DNA of 64,000 nucleotides from an uncultured Paracoccaceae bacterium (GCA_947503935.1 CANNFR010000001.1:186001-250000); one strand, 5' to 3'. Counted from the first letter of the stretch, positions 1 to 8,375 are shown. Numbers and translations are program-made. The notes: generated from the letters alone by a model not told the origin.

Positions 1-1306
1 GATGCGCTTCGGTGGTGATGAAGGGCGGGCAGAGCACGATGGCCTGGCCCAGCGGGCGGCAGATCAACCCGTGATCGGTGCAGGTGTTGGCGATCCGCTC
101 ACTGACCGACAGTGACCCGTCAAAGGGTGTCTTGGTGGCCTTGTCCTTCACCGCCTCCAGTGCACCCATCAGCCCGATGCCGCGCCATTCGCCGATATTG
201 GGGTGCTCGGCCAGCCGTTTCATGCCGTCGATGAACTTGGGCGCGATGGCTTTGACATTGTCGGCCAGCCCCTCGTTCATCACCACGTCGATGGCTTTCA
301 GCGCAACCGCGCAGCCCACAGGGTGGCCCGAGGCGGTGAAGCCATGCGGGAACTCCTCAACCGCTTCCACCGCCGCCTGCATCCGATCCGACAGCGCGGG
401 GCCCAGGATCACCGCGCCCATGGGGAAGTAGCCGGCCGTCAGGTTCTTCGACGAGATGATGGCATCCGGCATGAAGTCATACGTCTGGCAGCCCCAAGTG
501 TTGCCGGTGCGCCCGAAGCCGCAGATCACCTCGTCAGAGATCACCGGGATGTTGTATTTGCGCAAGATCGGCACGACCGCCTGGAAATAGCCGTCAGACG
601 GCACGATCACGCCACCGGCGCCCATCACCGGTTCAGCGAAGAACCCCGCAATGGTGTCGGCGCCTTCCTTGATAATCGTCGCCTCCAACTCGGCCGCCAT
701 GCGGGCGGTGAACTGGGCCTCGGTCTCGCCATCATGACCGTTGCGCCAGTAATGCGGGCAGCTCAGATGGTGAAAGCCGGGCAGGGGCAGGCCGAAAAGC
801 GCATTGTAAGGCTTGCCGGTCATCGAGGCCGAGACGGCCGTGACGCCGTGATACGCATTGACGCGGGTCAGGATCTTGCGCTTTTGCGGCTTGCCTTCGG
901 CGGCATGCAGGAACCACAGCATCTTGACCATGGTGTCGTTCGCCTCAGACCCTGAGTTGGTGTAGAACACTTTGCCCGTGTCGAACGGCGAGACCTCGAC
1001 CAGCTTTTCCGACAGCATCACGGTCTGGTCCGACATCCGCCCGAAGAAGGCGTGATAGCCGGGGAATTTATCGTATTGCGCCTTGGCCGCCTCGGCGAGG
1101 CCCGGGTGATCGAACCCGGCAACCATGTTCCAAAGCCCGGAATTGGCGTCGAAATACCGCTTGCCATGCACGTCGACGACGTAAGGTCCCTCGCCGTGGG
1201 TCAGAACGACGGTGCCGCGTTCATGGACTGACGGAAGATCAGTGAACCCGTACATCGAGAACCGGTCGGCCCGGGATTCCCATGAATTCGGCGCGTCGTC
1301 ACGCAT
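1..1306 (-). CDS. Class III PLP-dependent aminotransferase (omega-amino acid / putrescine-pyruvate type), 3' end outside the window
   Basis: The frame reads from an ATG at 1306 to the window edge without a stop, so the C-terminus is missing (about 435 codons present). The start reads MRDDAPNSWESRADR. Family features are the glycine-rich cofactor motif NSGSEAND, the Asp in the stretch ISDEVICGFGRTG, and the PLP-lysine segment ISSKNLTAGYFPMGA. These place it in class III (fold type I) aminotransferases acting on terminal amines such as putrescine, beta-alanine or taurine with pyruvate as acceptor. It lies 162 bp downstream of and co-directional with a PuuB-like oxidase, a PuuA-like ligase and an amidotransferase, so a polyamine or aminoaldehyde role is inferred. 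The exact amine cannot be read from sequence. No long ORF is listed here only because the gene is cut. Confidence 0.9.
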   Translation of the reverse strand, partial: MRDDAPNSWESRADRFSMYGFTDLPSVHERGTVVLTHGEGPYVVDVHGKRYFDANSGLWNMVAGFDHPGLAEAAKAQYDKFPGYHAFFGRMSDQTVMLSEKLVEVSPFDTGKVFYTNSGSEANDTMVKMLWFLHAAEGKPQKRKILTRVNAYHGVTAVSASMTGKPYNALFGLPLPGFHHLSCPHYWRNGHDGETEAQFTARMAAELEATIIKEGADTIAGFFAEPVMGAGGVIVPSDGYFQAVVPILRKYNIPVISDEVICGFGRTGNTWGCQTYDFMPDAIISSKNLTAGYFPMGAVILGPALSDRMQAAVEAVEEFPHGFTASGHPVGCAVALKAIDVVMNEGLADNVKAIAPKFIDGMKRLAEHPNIGEWRGIGLMGALEAVKDKATKTPFDGSLSVSERIANTCTDHGLICRPLGQAIVLCPPFITTEAH

Positions 1307-1468
1307 GGTGTGTGTCCTTTCAGACAAGGGGTTTGGCCGCACGCTATAGCGCGCTGCGTAGCGGTTCAATCGCTGTGTGTGGTGCTTTCGGCGAATTGCC
1401 GATCAGCTCGTCATTCGGATGGGTTATCGGCGGATGGGTCGCCAAATTGCGCGGATCGGGGAAACGCG

Positions 1469-2770
1469 TCAGATCCCCAGACGGTCGCGCATCGCGTACC
1501 ACGTCATCGCGGCCACCAGCAGAGGGGTCCGCAAGGCGGGGCCGCCGGGAAAGGCGGGCGAGGGGATCTCGGCCATCACGTCGAAGCGTTCGGCCTGACC
1601 GGCCACGGCTTCGGCCATCATCTGGCCCGCCAGTGTGGCCAAAGCGACGCCATGGCCGGAATAGCCCGAGGCCGACAGGATGTTCGGCGCGGGGCGCGTG
1701 AAACAGGGCATCCGATTCATGGTGATGGCCAGCGTGCCGCCCCAGGCGTAGTCGATTTTTACGTCCGCCAGGTCGGGAAAGACCTGGGCCATGGGTTTCC
1801 GGACGGTCTCGGCGATATCGGGAAAGCGGTAGCCATAGCTTTCGCCGCCGCCGAAGAGCAGCCTGCCATCGGGTGACAGGCGAAAGTAATTCACCACGAA
1901 CTTGCTGTCGGCCACGGCCACGCCTTTGGTGATCAGCGTCTGGGCGCGGTCGCCCAGGGGCTCAGTCGCGACAATGAAGTTGTTGATCGGCATCACGCGG
2001 GCCGCAACCTTGCGGTTCAGCCCGCCCAGATAGCCGTTGGCCGCCAGGATCACATGAGGTGCGTGCACCGCGCCATGGCCGGTGCGCACGATGCAGGTCT
2101 CGCCTTCGGTGATATGATGCACCTCAGACCGCTCATGGATACGCGCACCGGCCGCATCGGCGGCCTTGGCCAGCCCTAGAGCAAAGGCCAGCGGATGGAT
2201 ATGCCCGGCCCTCCAATCGACGACGCCGCCCTGATAGGCAGGGCTGTCGACGAGGGCGCGCATGGCATCGCGGTCCAGAATCTCCAGCTGGTCATAGCCA
2301 TATTCGCCCGCCAGCTTGTCGGTCAGCTTTTGCGCATGGGGCATCTCGCTTGCCTGCCAAAACGCATGGGCGACGCCGGGGGTCCAGTTCGCGGTGATGG
2401 AATGCAGGTCGATCAGATCGCGCACCAGCGCCTTCGCCTCTTCACCGAAGCGCCAGAGGGTGCGGGTGGTGTCGCGGCCGAAGCGGCGCTCGAGCTCATC
2501 CACCTCAAGCCTTTGGCCCGATCCGACCTGCCCGCCATTGCGGCCCGAGGCGCCGAACCCCACGCGCTGGGCGTCGAGCAGGACCACATCGTAACCGCGC
2601 CCCGCCAGATGCAACGCTGCCGACAGACCAGTATAGCCCGCCCCGACGATGCAGACATCCGCCCGCGTCTCGCCCCTGAGTTCCGCGAAAGGCGGCAGAG
2701 GGTCGGTCGTCGCGGCATACCACGAGGGCGGATAGGCGCCGGGCCGGTCGTTGGCGTGCAGAAGGTTCAT
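1469..2770 (-). CDS. puuB: FAD-dependent amine oxidoreductase, PuuB/OrdL type (gamma-glutamylputrescine oxidase-like)
   Basis: A 433-aa DAO-family flavoprotein. The dinucleotide-binding motif CIVGAGYTGLSAALHL lies near residue 37, followed by an E/D-rich strand (VVLLDAQRVGFGASGRNGGQ) typical of the PuuB/OrdL clade. The family oxidises a secondary or primary amine on a gamma-glutamylated polyamine to an aldehyde, releasing hydrogen peroxide. The start was set at MNLLHANDRPG because it lies one base after the stop of the upstream gene (2772); the 18-codon upstream extension runs back into that gene. It is the last gene of the tight run 5799 to 1469 (amidotransferase, ligase, unknown protein, oxidase). 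Substrate is inferred from context; other N-oxidised amines such as glycine betaine derivatives cannot be excluded. Confidence 0.85.
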   Translation of the reverse strand: MNLLHANDRPGAYPPSWYAATTDPLPPFAELRGETRADVCIVGAGYTGLSAALHLAGRGYDVVLLDAQRVGFGASGRNGGQVGSGQRLEVDELERRFGRDTTRTLWRFGEEAKALVRDLIDLHSITANWTPGVAHAFWQASEMPHAQKLTDKLAGEYGYDQLEILDRDAMRALVDSPAYQGGVVDWRAGHIHPLAFALGLAKAADAAGARIHERSEVHHITEGETCIVRTGHGAVHAPHVILAANGYLGGLNRKVAARVMPINNFIVATEPLGDRAQTLITKGVAVADSKFVVNYFRLSPDGRLLFGGGESYGYRFPDIAETVRKPMAQVFPDLADVKIDYAWGGTLAITMNRMPCFTRPAPNILSASGYSGHGVALATLAGQMMAEAVAGQAERFDVMAEIPSPAFPGGPALRTPLLVAAMTWYAMRDRLGI

Positions 2771-2771
2771 G

Positions 2772-3758
2772 TTATGCGCTTTCCGCCACACGAAAGTGAG
2801 GAACGAGGACCCTGTTCGGACCATTTTCGAAAGCTGTCGTCGCGATCAAAAAATCCGCGTCCAAGCAACAGTCTTCGATGGCGGCTTCAAACTTGCTCTG
2901 AGCTATCGAGGCGAGGGTATGGGCGAAGTTAGAGCTCCAGAATATGTCCTGCGGAAGAAGCGCTTCGGCTTCGCGGCAGGCGTGATCGACAAAAGCGCTT
3001 TCGGCCGAGAGGTGTGCAACGGGGATCAAGATCGGCATGTGGGGAAGCTTGGCGATGGGCCCTTTCGGCAGACCTCTTGTTCCGGGCGCCGCGCGGCGCA
3101 GGCGGACGCGGCTTGTCGGGATATCAAACGAGATCTGGTCTATCGCGAAGAGGTCATCCTCGCGAAAGGCGAGGCGCAGCGCAGCTTCAACCCGCCGGGT
3201 CGCCCTGATGCGAATATCGGGCGTATCTGCGGGCACGTCCATGGCGGGCAGGCTTATGATCAGACGCTTGGAGAACACGGACGGAACCCGTGGTGGCGGC
3301 TCGAGCGCGAAGACGTCGGGGTCAGTCTCGATTTCATGCTGCAAGGCATCGAACGCATGTCGCCCGATAACCTCCCATTCAGTGAAGTTCTCGACCGCGT
3401 GAGCCGCCTCGCCGATGCTGTCGAGGAGTGGAGAAAGCCTATGATCGAAGTTGAAGCCTGGCGGTGCGTCAAGGTCGAAGCGCGCCACGGCGGTGCGATC
3501 ACGAAGAAGCGTTGCGGTATACGACGGCAACCTCGGGATTTCGGGCTGTTCAACGAGGAGGTCGAGCAGAGGCTCATCCGCGAGTGCTTTCAACGCGTCC
3601 CCGGCCTCGATCAGAACGAAATTGTCGCCGTCTTCGTTGGCCAGCCGGATAAGAAGCCCCCACCCGTCCCCCTCGATCCCGGCAAGCGCCTGGGGGAGCG
3701 TACGTGGCGCTGAGGCCTTCGTCTTGCTGAGCAAGCGTGTCAGGAAGGCCGGTATCAT
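2772..3758 (-). CDS. Conserved-looking hypothetical protein inside the polyamine operon
   Basis: A 328-aa protein starting MIPAFLTRLLSKTK that I do not recognise. It has no signal peptide, no obvious transmembrane segment and no nucleotide-binding motif. It is acidic, with several aromatic and DLD/DVF-type segments, and reads as a soluble cytoplasmic protein. Its start codon lies one base after the stop of the PuuA-like ligase and its stop lies one base before the start of the PuuB-like oxidase, so it is almost certainly translated as part of the same operon. Codon usage is like its neighbours. An accessory or regulatory role in gamma-glutamyl-polyamine metabolism is inferred from position only. 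Confidence 0.8.
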   Translation of the reverse strand: MIPAFLTRLLSKTKASAPRTLPQALAGIEGDGWGLLIRLANEDGDNFVLIEAGDALKALADEPLLDLLVEQPEIPRLPSYTATLLRDRTAVARFDLDAPPGFNFDHRLSPLLDSIGEAAHAVENFTEWEVIGRHAFDALQHEIETDPDVFALEPPPRVPSVFSKRLIISLPAMDVPADTPDIRIRATRRVEAALRLAFREDDLFAIDQISFDIPTSRVRLRRAAPGTRGLPKGPIAKLPHMPILIPVAHLSAESAFVDHACREAEALLPQDIFWSSNFAHTLASIAQSKFEAAIEDCCLDADFLIATTAFENGPNRVLVPHFRVAESA

Positions 3759-3759
3759 C

Positions 3760-5115
3760 TTATACGTTCATCAAAAGATGCTCGCGCTCCCACGGGCTGA
3801 TGACCTGCAGGAAGGCCTTGTTCTCAAGCGCCTTGACCGCGATGTAGACGCGGCAGAAGTCGCGTCCGAGGATGTCCTGCATGGCGTCGGCCTGTTCGAG
3901 GTTCCACAGCGCGTCGGCCAGATTGTTGGGAATGTCCTCGGCGCTAGCATAGGCGTCGCCCTTGAATTCGGCGCGCGGGTTTTTCTGTTGCTTCAGGCCA
4001 AGATAGCCGCAGGCAAGTGAGGCCGCGATCGCCAGATAGGGGTTCACATCCATGCCCGCCAGGCGGTTTTCCAGCCGCCGCGCCTCGGGGCCCGACACGG
4101 GCACGCGCAGGCCTGTCGTGCGGTTGTCACGGCCCCATTCCAGATTGATGGGGGCGGCGAAGTCGCGCACGTAGCGGCGGTAGCTGTTCACATAAGGCGC
4201 GAGAATGGCGATGACATCGGCCAGATGGTTTTGCATGCCGGCGATGAAGTGCTGGAAGGCCTCGGTCTCGGTGCCGTCTTCGTTCGAGAAGATGTTGCGC
4301 CCGGTTTTCTGATCCATCACTGAATGATGGATATGCATGGCCGAGCCCGGTTCATCTTGGATCGGCTTGGCCATGAAGGTGGCAAAGCAATCATGGCGCA
4401 GCGCCGCTTCGCGGATCATCCGCTTGAAATAGAAGATCTCGTCGGCCAGGCGTACCGGGTCGCCGTGATTGAGGTTCAGCTCAATCTGGCCCGCGCCGCC
4501 TTCCTGCAGGATGCCGTCGATCTCAAACCCCATGGCTTCGGCGAAATCATAGATGTCGTCGATGACGGGCCCGTATTCGTCGACCGCACTCATCGAATAG
4601 GCCTGGCGCGCGGCGGCACGCCGGCCCGAGCGGCCCATGGGGGGTTCGACCGGCTGGTTGGGGTCGATGTTGCGGGCGACCAGGAAGAACTCCATCTCGG
4701 GCGCGACGACCGGCTCCCACCCTTCGGCATTGTAGAGGCTGACGACGCGTTTGAGGACGTTGCGAGGGGAGACGGCGACAGGCTCGCCCTTCTGGTCGAC
4801 GATGTCGTGGATCACCTGCAGCGTGAAATCGGCCGTCCAGGGGGCGGCGGTGGCGGTGGACCAATCGGGCACGCAGACCATGTCGGGCTCGGTAAACTCG
4901 GCATCAGCTGCCTCGGCCCAATCGCCGGTGATGGTTTGCATGAAGATCGAATTCGGGAGGTAGAAATGGGTCTGCCGCGCGAATTTCGAGGCGGGCATGG
5001 CCTTGCCGCGGGCGATCCCTGAGAGGTCGGCCACGATGCATTCCACCTCGTCCAGGCGGCGGCCATCCAGCCAATCGCGCGCGGCATCGGGAAGCTTGTC
5101 GGTCCAGTCGGACAT
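3760..5115 (-). CDS. puuA: Glutamine synthetase family protein, PuuA-like (gamma-glutamylpolyamine synthetase)
   Basis: A 451-aa protein with the beta-grasp N-terminal region and the GS catalytic fold: the metal-binding segment APEMEFFLV, the segment GAGQIELNLNHGDP, the ATP/metal histidine segment GSAMHIHHSV, and the phosphate-binding arginine region RDNRTTGLRVP. Members of this branch ligate glutamate to putrescine or another polyamine at the expense of ATP rather than making glutamine. It starts 3 bp after the amidotransferase stop (5119) and is followed one base later by the unknown 328-aa gene. Association with an amidotransferase and an amine oxidase supports polyamine ligase over a housekeeping glnA, which is usually about 468 aa and paired with glnB. 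Confidence 0.88.
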   Translation of the reverse strand: MSDWTDKLPDAARDWLDGRRLDEVECIVADLSGIARGKAMPASKFARQTHFYLPNSIFMQTITGDWAEAADAEFTEPDMVCVPDWSTATAAPWTADFTLQVIHDIVDQKGEPVAVSPRNVLKRVVSLYNAEGWEPVVAPEMEFFLVARNIDPNQPVEPPMGRSGRRAAARQAYSMSAVDEYGPVIDDIYDFAEAMGFEIDGILQEGGAGQIELNLNHGDPVRLADEIFYFKRMIREAALRHDCFATFMAKPIQDEPGSAMHIHHSVMDQKTGRNIFSNEDGTETEAFQHFIAGMQNHLADVIAILAPYVNSYRRYVRDFAAPINLEWGRDNRTTGLRVPVSGPEARRLENRLAGMDVNPYLAIAASLACGYLGLKQQKNPRAEFKGDAYASAEDIPNNLADALWNLEQADAMQDILGRDFCRVYIAVKALENKAFLQVISPWEREHLLMNV

Positions 5116-5118
5116 GTA

Positions 5119-5799
5119 TCACCCACGGGGTTTTTTGAAGAAATCGGCGATCTGGCGGGCCAGGGCCGGTTGATCGATCTGTTGGGCCAGCTTGCCTTTC
5201 GCCTCGTCCAGAAGGGCGTCAGGCACCACGCCGCGTCCACGTGTCTCGATCAGGTCGGCCACAAAGCTGCTGTCGAATTCTGGATGCGCCTGGACCGAGA
5301 AGGCACGGTCGCCATAGACCAGCGCGGCATTTTCGCAAAACGTGGACCCGGCGATGACCTCGGCGTCGGCCGGGCGGATGGTTACCTGATCTTGGTGCCA
5401 GGCGTTCAGCGTCAACTGGTCGTCGCCAAAGCGGTAGACCTGCGGGCCGACCGACCAGCCGTTGGCGAATTTCTCGACCTTGCCGCCCAAGGCCTGCGCC
5501 AGCATCTGGTGACCGAAACAAATGCCAACGATGGGAATGGCCTTGGCATAGGCCTCGCGGATGAAATCTTCGAGCGGGGGGATGAAGGGGTGGTCTTCAT
5601 AGGCGCCGTGGCGCGAGCCGGTCATCAGCCAGCCTTCGCAGTCTTCAACGCTTTCGGGAAACTCCATGTCGACGACGCTATATGTGCGAAAGGTCAGGCC
5701 CTGATCTGCCAGCAAGCGCTGGAACATATCCGCATAATCGCCAGACCGCCCGATGAGCGCATCGGGCGCATGGCCGGTTTGCAGGATGCCAATCAGCAT
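5119..5799 (-). CDS. Class I glutamine amidotransferase-like protein
   Basis: A 226-aa protein with the GATase1 nucleophile elbow GICFGHQMLAQALGG (catalytic Cys) and the His-x-Glu of QAHPEFD near residue 170. The start MLIGILQTGHAPD was chosen because the family begins with this beta strand; the extra 18 codons upstream lie in an unrelated A+T-rich spacer. In this context it probably hydrolyses a gamma-glutamyl amide (the PuuD step) or supplies ammonia to the ligase next door, but it belongs to the GuaA-like class rather than the PuuD class seen at 61890. It is the first gene of the polyamine run and is separated from the malonate regulator by about 200 bp holding three hairpins. Confidence 0.82.
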   Translation of the reverse strand: MLIGILQTGHAPDALIGRSGDYADMFQRLLADQGLTFRTYSVVDMEFPESVEDCEGWLMTGSRHGAYEDHPFIPPLEDFIREAYAKAIPIVGICFGHQMLAQALGGKVEKFANGWSVGPQVYRFGDDQLTLNAWHQDQVTIRPADAEVIAGSTFCENAALVYGDRAFSVQAHPEFDSSFVADLIETRGRGVVPDALLDEAKGKLAQQIDQPALARQIADFFKKPRG

Positions 5800-5869
5800 G
5801 GTTTGCCTATTTGTATTTTGCGCGAAGGTAGACGGGCCGGAGGCGGCCCACAAGAGGCTTTGGCGGGTC

Positions 5870-5890
5870 CGATTTTTCGGCGAAAAATCG
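5870..5890. repeat. Compact hairpin 1 (triplet-loop palindrome)
   Basis: The arms GATTTTTC and GAAAAATC, extended by a C-G pair, enclose the 3-nt loop GGC. This is the first of three structurally identical hairpins in about 120 bp between the GntR gene and the amidotransferase gene. Confidence 0.7.
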
Positions 5891-5898
5891 AAGGGACC

Positions 5899-5917
5899 GA
5901 TTCTTCTGCGAAGAATC
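5899..5917. repeat. Compact hairpin 2 (triplet-loop palindrome)
   Basis: The arms GATTCTTC and GAAGAATC (8 bp) enclose the loop TGC. Compared with hairpin 1 one base pair in the stem has changed on both sides, so pairing is preserved. Confidence 0.7.
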
Positions 5918-5971
5918 TGGCGGTTATTTGAGGCGATTTCCAGCTTTCGAATTCAAGGTCGATACCTGCGG

Positions 5972-5990
5972 GAATTTTCGCAGAAAATTC
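5972..5990. repeat. Compact hairpin 3 (triplet-loop palindrome)
   Basis: The arms GAATTTTC and GAAAATTC (8 bp) enclose the loop GCA. It lies 10 bp downstream of the stop codon of the GntR gene (6001, minus strand), so it could act as a weak terminator or RNA 3' end for that gene. Confidence 0.65.
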
Positions 5991-6000
5991 GGAGCTGCCG

Positions 6001-6654
6001 CTATTGCGCTGCTTTTAGGCTGGCCAGCAGGTGATGGAATTTCTCACCCTGTACCGCAACATGGCTGCGCAGCGCGCTGGCCGCCTTTCCGGGATTACCT
6101 TCATTGAGTGCTGCGACGATCGCTTCGTGCTCAGCCATTGATTGGGGCATGCGGCCGCGCAGATGCAGCTGCATGCGCCGAAACGGACGCAGGCGCTTGT
6201 GCAGCGTGCTGGCCGTTCGCTCCAGATATGAGTTTCCGCTGGCTTTGTAGATAAGGTGGTGGAACTGCTCGTTCTCGCGATAATACGCGTCGGCATCTTC
6301 GGTTTTCAAAGCGGCGGCACATCGATTGTTGGCCGCGGCCAGCTCTTTCAAGGCGTCAGCGCTGATCCGCTTTGCGGCGAAGTAACCACAGGTGGCCTCG
6401 TATTCTGCCATCGCTTCGAACGCTTCGATCAGCTCTACCGGACCCATCTGGCGTACGAAAACGCCGCGCCTTGGCAGGGCTTCGACCAGTCCCGAGGCCG
6501 CCAGGCGTTGCAGAGCCTCGCGAATAGGTGTGCGGGAGACGCCAAAGCGGTCGGCCAGGCGCACCTCATCTAGGCGCTCTCCTTCGGGAAACTCACCTGT
6601 CACGATGGCCTGTTCTATGGCCTCGGCAATGCTGTTGGCGTGTCGCGAAGTCAT
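6001..6654 (-). CDS. matR: GntR/FCD-family regulator of the malonate operon (MatR/GtrA-like)
   Basis: A 217-aa protein with an N-terminal winged helix-turn-helix (LADRFGVSRTPIREALQRL near residues 30-50) and a C-terminal all-alpha FCD ligand domain. The start MTSRHANSIAEAIEQ is used; the open frame continues 156 codons further upstream but crosses the promoter region and overlaps matP in antisense, so that extension is not coding. It is divergent from the TRAP/malonyl-CoA genes, with a 12-bp palindrome (6701-6712) between them. In Rhizobium (MatR) and Sinorhizobium meliloti (GtrA) a GntR protein in this position controls malonate genes. Here the role is inferred from synteny. Confidence 0.88.
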   Translation of the reverse strand: MTSRHANSIAEAIEQAIVTGEFPEGERLDEVRLADRFGVSRTPIREALQRLAASGLVEALPRRGVFVRQMGPVELIEAFEAMAEYEATCGYFAAKRISADALKELAAANNRCAAALKTEDADAYYRENEQFHHLIYKASGNSYLERTASTLHKRLRPFRRMQLHLRGRMPQSMAEHEAIVAALNEGNPGKAASALRSHVAVQGEKFHHLLASLKAAQ

Positions 6655-6700
6655 GTTGCAAGGGTAGAGTGCGCCCTGCCGAAAATGCAAGAAGAAATGG

Positions 6701-6712
6701 ATTGTATACAAT
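6701..6712. promoter_or_regulatory. Putative MatR operator palindrome
   Basis: The perfect 12-bp palindrome ATTGTATACAAT lies in the 138-bp divergent spacer, 47 bp upstream of the GntR start and 80 bp upstream of the matP start. A T-N-GTATAC-type core is common for FCD-type GntR proteins. The same 12-mer occurs at the other GntR gene (48864-48875). Confidence 0.75.
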
Positions 6713-6792
6713 TTTCTTGACTCTGAATGCGACACGGGCCGATGGTAGGCCAATAGCCCATCAGAGACTGGGCCCATCCTGGGGAGGAGAGA

Positions 6793-7773
6793 ATGAAGAA
6801 TTCCGTTTTTGGCGCGCTCGGCGCCCTGTTGTTGTCGGCCGCGTCCGCGCAGGCGGCCGAGTTGAGGTTGTCGCATCAATGGTCGACCAGCGACATCCGG
6901 CACAAGGTGGCCGAGATCGTGGCCAACGAGGTGGCCGCCGCTGACGTCGATCTGGAGGTACAGATTTTCCCCTCGCAATCGTTGTTCAAGGCGCGCGAGC
7001 AATATACGCCCCTGTCGCGTGGCCAGCTGGACATGACCGTTCTGCCGCTCAGCTATGCCGGTGGCCAGCAGCCGGCCTATAACCTGACCCTTATGCCGGG
7101 GCTGGTGAAAAACCATGACCATGCGGCGCGGTTGAATACGTCACCTTTCATGGCGTCTTTGGAAGAGAAGATGGCCGACGATGATGTGATGGTTCTGGTG
7201 CATGGCTATCTTGCGGGCGGTTTCGCCGGGGCCGATGGCTGTATCACCAAGCCCGAAGATGTGGCGGGTCTGCAGACCCGTGCGGCGGGAAAGGCATTCG
7301 AGCAGATGCTGGCGGCGGCCGGCGCCTCGATCGCGTCGATGGCGTCGTCCGAGATTTATAACGCGATGCAGACCGGTGTTCTGGATGCCGCGAACACGTC
7401 CTCATCGTCGTTCGTCAGCTACCGGCTTTACGAGCAGGTCAAATGCTATACGCCCGCGGGCGATGTGGCGCTTTGGTTCATGTATCAGCCGCTTCTGATG
7501 AACAAATCGACCTTTGATGGCCTCAGTGCCGAACAGCAGGCGGCCCTTATGGCGGCGGCCGAGAAGGCCGAGGCCTATTATCTGGAAGAGGCGAAGAAAG
7601 AGGATGCCGCCTCCGTTGAGGTGTTCCGGGAAAATGGTGTCGAGATTGCCGAGATGAGCCAGGCCGATTTCGACGCCTGGCGCGCCTTGGCGCAGGGCAG
7701 CTCGTACAAGGCTTTCTTGGAAGGCGTGCCGGACGGGCAGGCGCTTTTGGACATGGCCCTGGCGGTCGAGTGA
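6793..7773 (+). CDS. matP: TRAP transporter substrate-binding protein (DctP family), malonate-type
   Basis: A 326-aa periplasmic protein with a Sec signal peptide (residues 1 to about 22, cleavage after AQA) and the DctP fold. The conserved arginine-containing segment GLQTRAAGKAFEQ sits near residue 160 and contributes the carboxylate-binding Arg in this family. The strong ribosome site GGGGAGGAG precedes the start. It heads an operon with the small and large TRAP permeases, malonyl-CoA decarboxylase and malonyl-CoA synthetase. This is the same order as the characterised matPQMAB malonate cluster of S. meliloti, so malonate is the likely ligand. Confidence 0.9.
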   Translation: MKNSVFGALGALLLSAASAQAAELRLSHQWSTSDIRHKVAEIVANEVAAADVDLEVQIFPSQSLFKAREQYTPLSRGQLDMTVLPLSYAGGQQPAYNLTLMPGLVKNHDHAARLNTSPFMASLEEKMADDDVMVLVHGYLAGGFAGADGCITKPEDVAGLQTRAAGKAFEQMLAAAGASIASMASSEIYNAMQTGVLDAANTSSSSFVSYRLYEQVKCYTPAGDVALWFMYQPLLMNKSTFDGLSAEQQAALMAAAEKAEAYYLEEAKKEDAASVEVFRENGVEIAEMSQADFDAWRALAQGSSYKAFLEGVPDGQALLDMALAVE

Positions 7774-7781
7774 TCTGATTG

Positions 7782-7803
7782 GCCGGGGTTCCTGAGCCCC
7801 GGC
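7782..7803 (+). terminator. Intercistronic stem-loop after matP
   Basis: The arms GCCGGGG and CCCCGGC with an 8-nt loop are followed by a T-rich stretch (TTTCCGTTTTT). It lies in the 53-bp gap between matP and matQ. It probably acts as a partial terminator or 3' stabiliser that keeps binding protein mRNA in excess over permease mRNA. Confidence 0.55.
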
Positions 7804-7826
7804 TTTCCGTTTTTGAGGGATATCCA

Positions 7827-8375
7827 ATGGCCACCCATTCCAGCGCCTCGGTCGCCCGGACCGGCGGCAACCCCGTCCTGCGCGCTGTCGCGGCCCTCTC
7901 AACCGTCGCGGGTTGGGTATCGGCTGCAATGATCGTGGCGGCGGTGCTGATCACCTGTCAGATGATCTTTGTGCGGTTCGTGCTGAATGGCTCGACCATC
8001 TGGCAGACCGAGGCGGTGGTCTACCTGATGATTGCCGCCACGCTGATCGGATTGCCATATGTGCAGCGGCTGCGCGGGCATGTGAATGTCGACCTCTTGC
8101 CCATGGTCTTCAAGGGTCGCGCGCGCTGGGTATTGGCGCTGGTCGTGCAGGCGGCCTCGATCGCGATCATCGCGGTGATGACGTGGTACGCCTATGATTA
8201 CTGGCATTTCGCGTTTTCGCGCGGCTGGACATCGGACACGGTCTGGGCGGTGCGCCTTTGGATTCCCTATCTTGCACTTCCGGTTGGGCTTGCCCTGTTT
8301 TTGCTGCAACTCATCGCAGATTTCGTCGCGGTCCTTCTGAAAATCGATACGCCCTTTGGGTTGGAGGAGCGGTAG
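7827..8375 (+). CDS. matQ: TRAP transporter small permease (DctQ family)
   Basis: A 182-aa integral membrane protein with four predicted hydrophobic segments (about residues 25-50, 60-80, 100-122 and 140-165), as expected of DctQ. The start MATHSSASVART follows a GAGGGAT ribosome site; the 16 upstream codons in frame overlap the stem-loop and are excluded. The stop TAG directly abuts the ATG of matM, so the two permease subunits are translationally coupled. Confidence 0.88.
   Translation: MATHSSASVARTGGNPVLRAVAALSTVAGWVSAAMIVAAVLITCQMIFVRFVLNGSTIWQTEAVVYLMIAATLIGLPYVQRLRGHVNVDLLPMVFKGRARWVLALVVQAASIAIIAVMTWYAYDYWHFAFSRGWTSDTVWAVRLWIPYLALPVGLALFLLQLIADFVAVLLKIDTPFGLEER

Noticed and set aside
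203-955. A 250-codon plus-strand frame over the first aminotransferase
   Set aside because: The minus strand holds a clear class III aminotransferase; the plus frame has no homology-like pattern.
6655-7122. 156-codon N-terminal extension of the GntR frame
   Set aside because: It crosses the operator and the promoter region and runs antisense to matP; a normal GntR/FCD protein is about 217 aa from the ATG at 6654.
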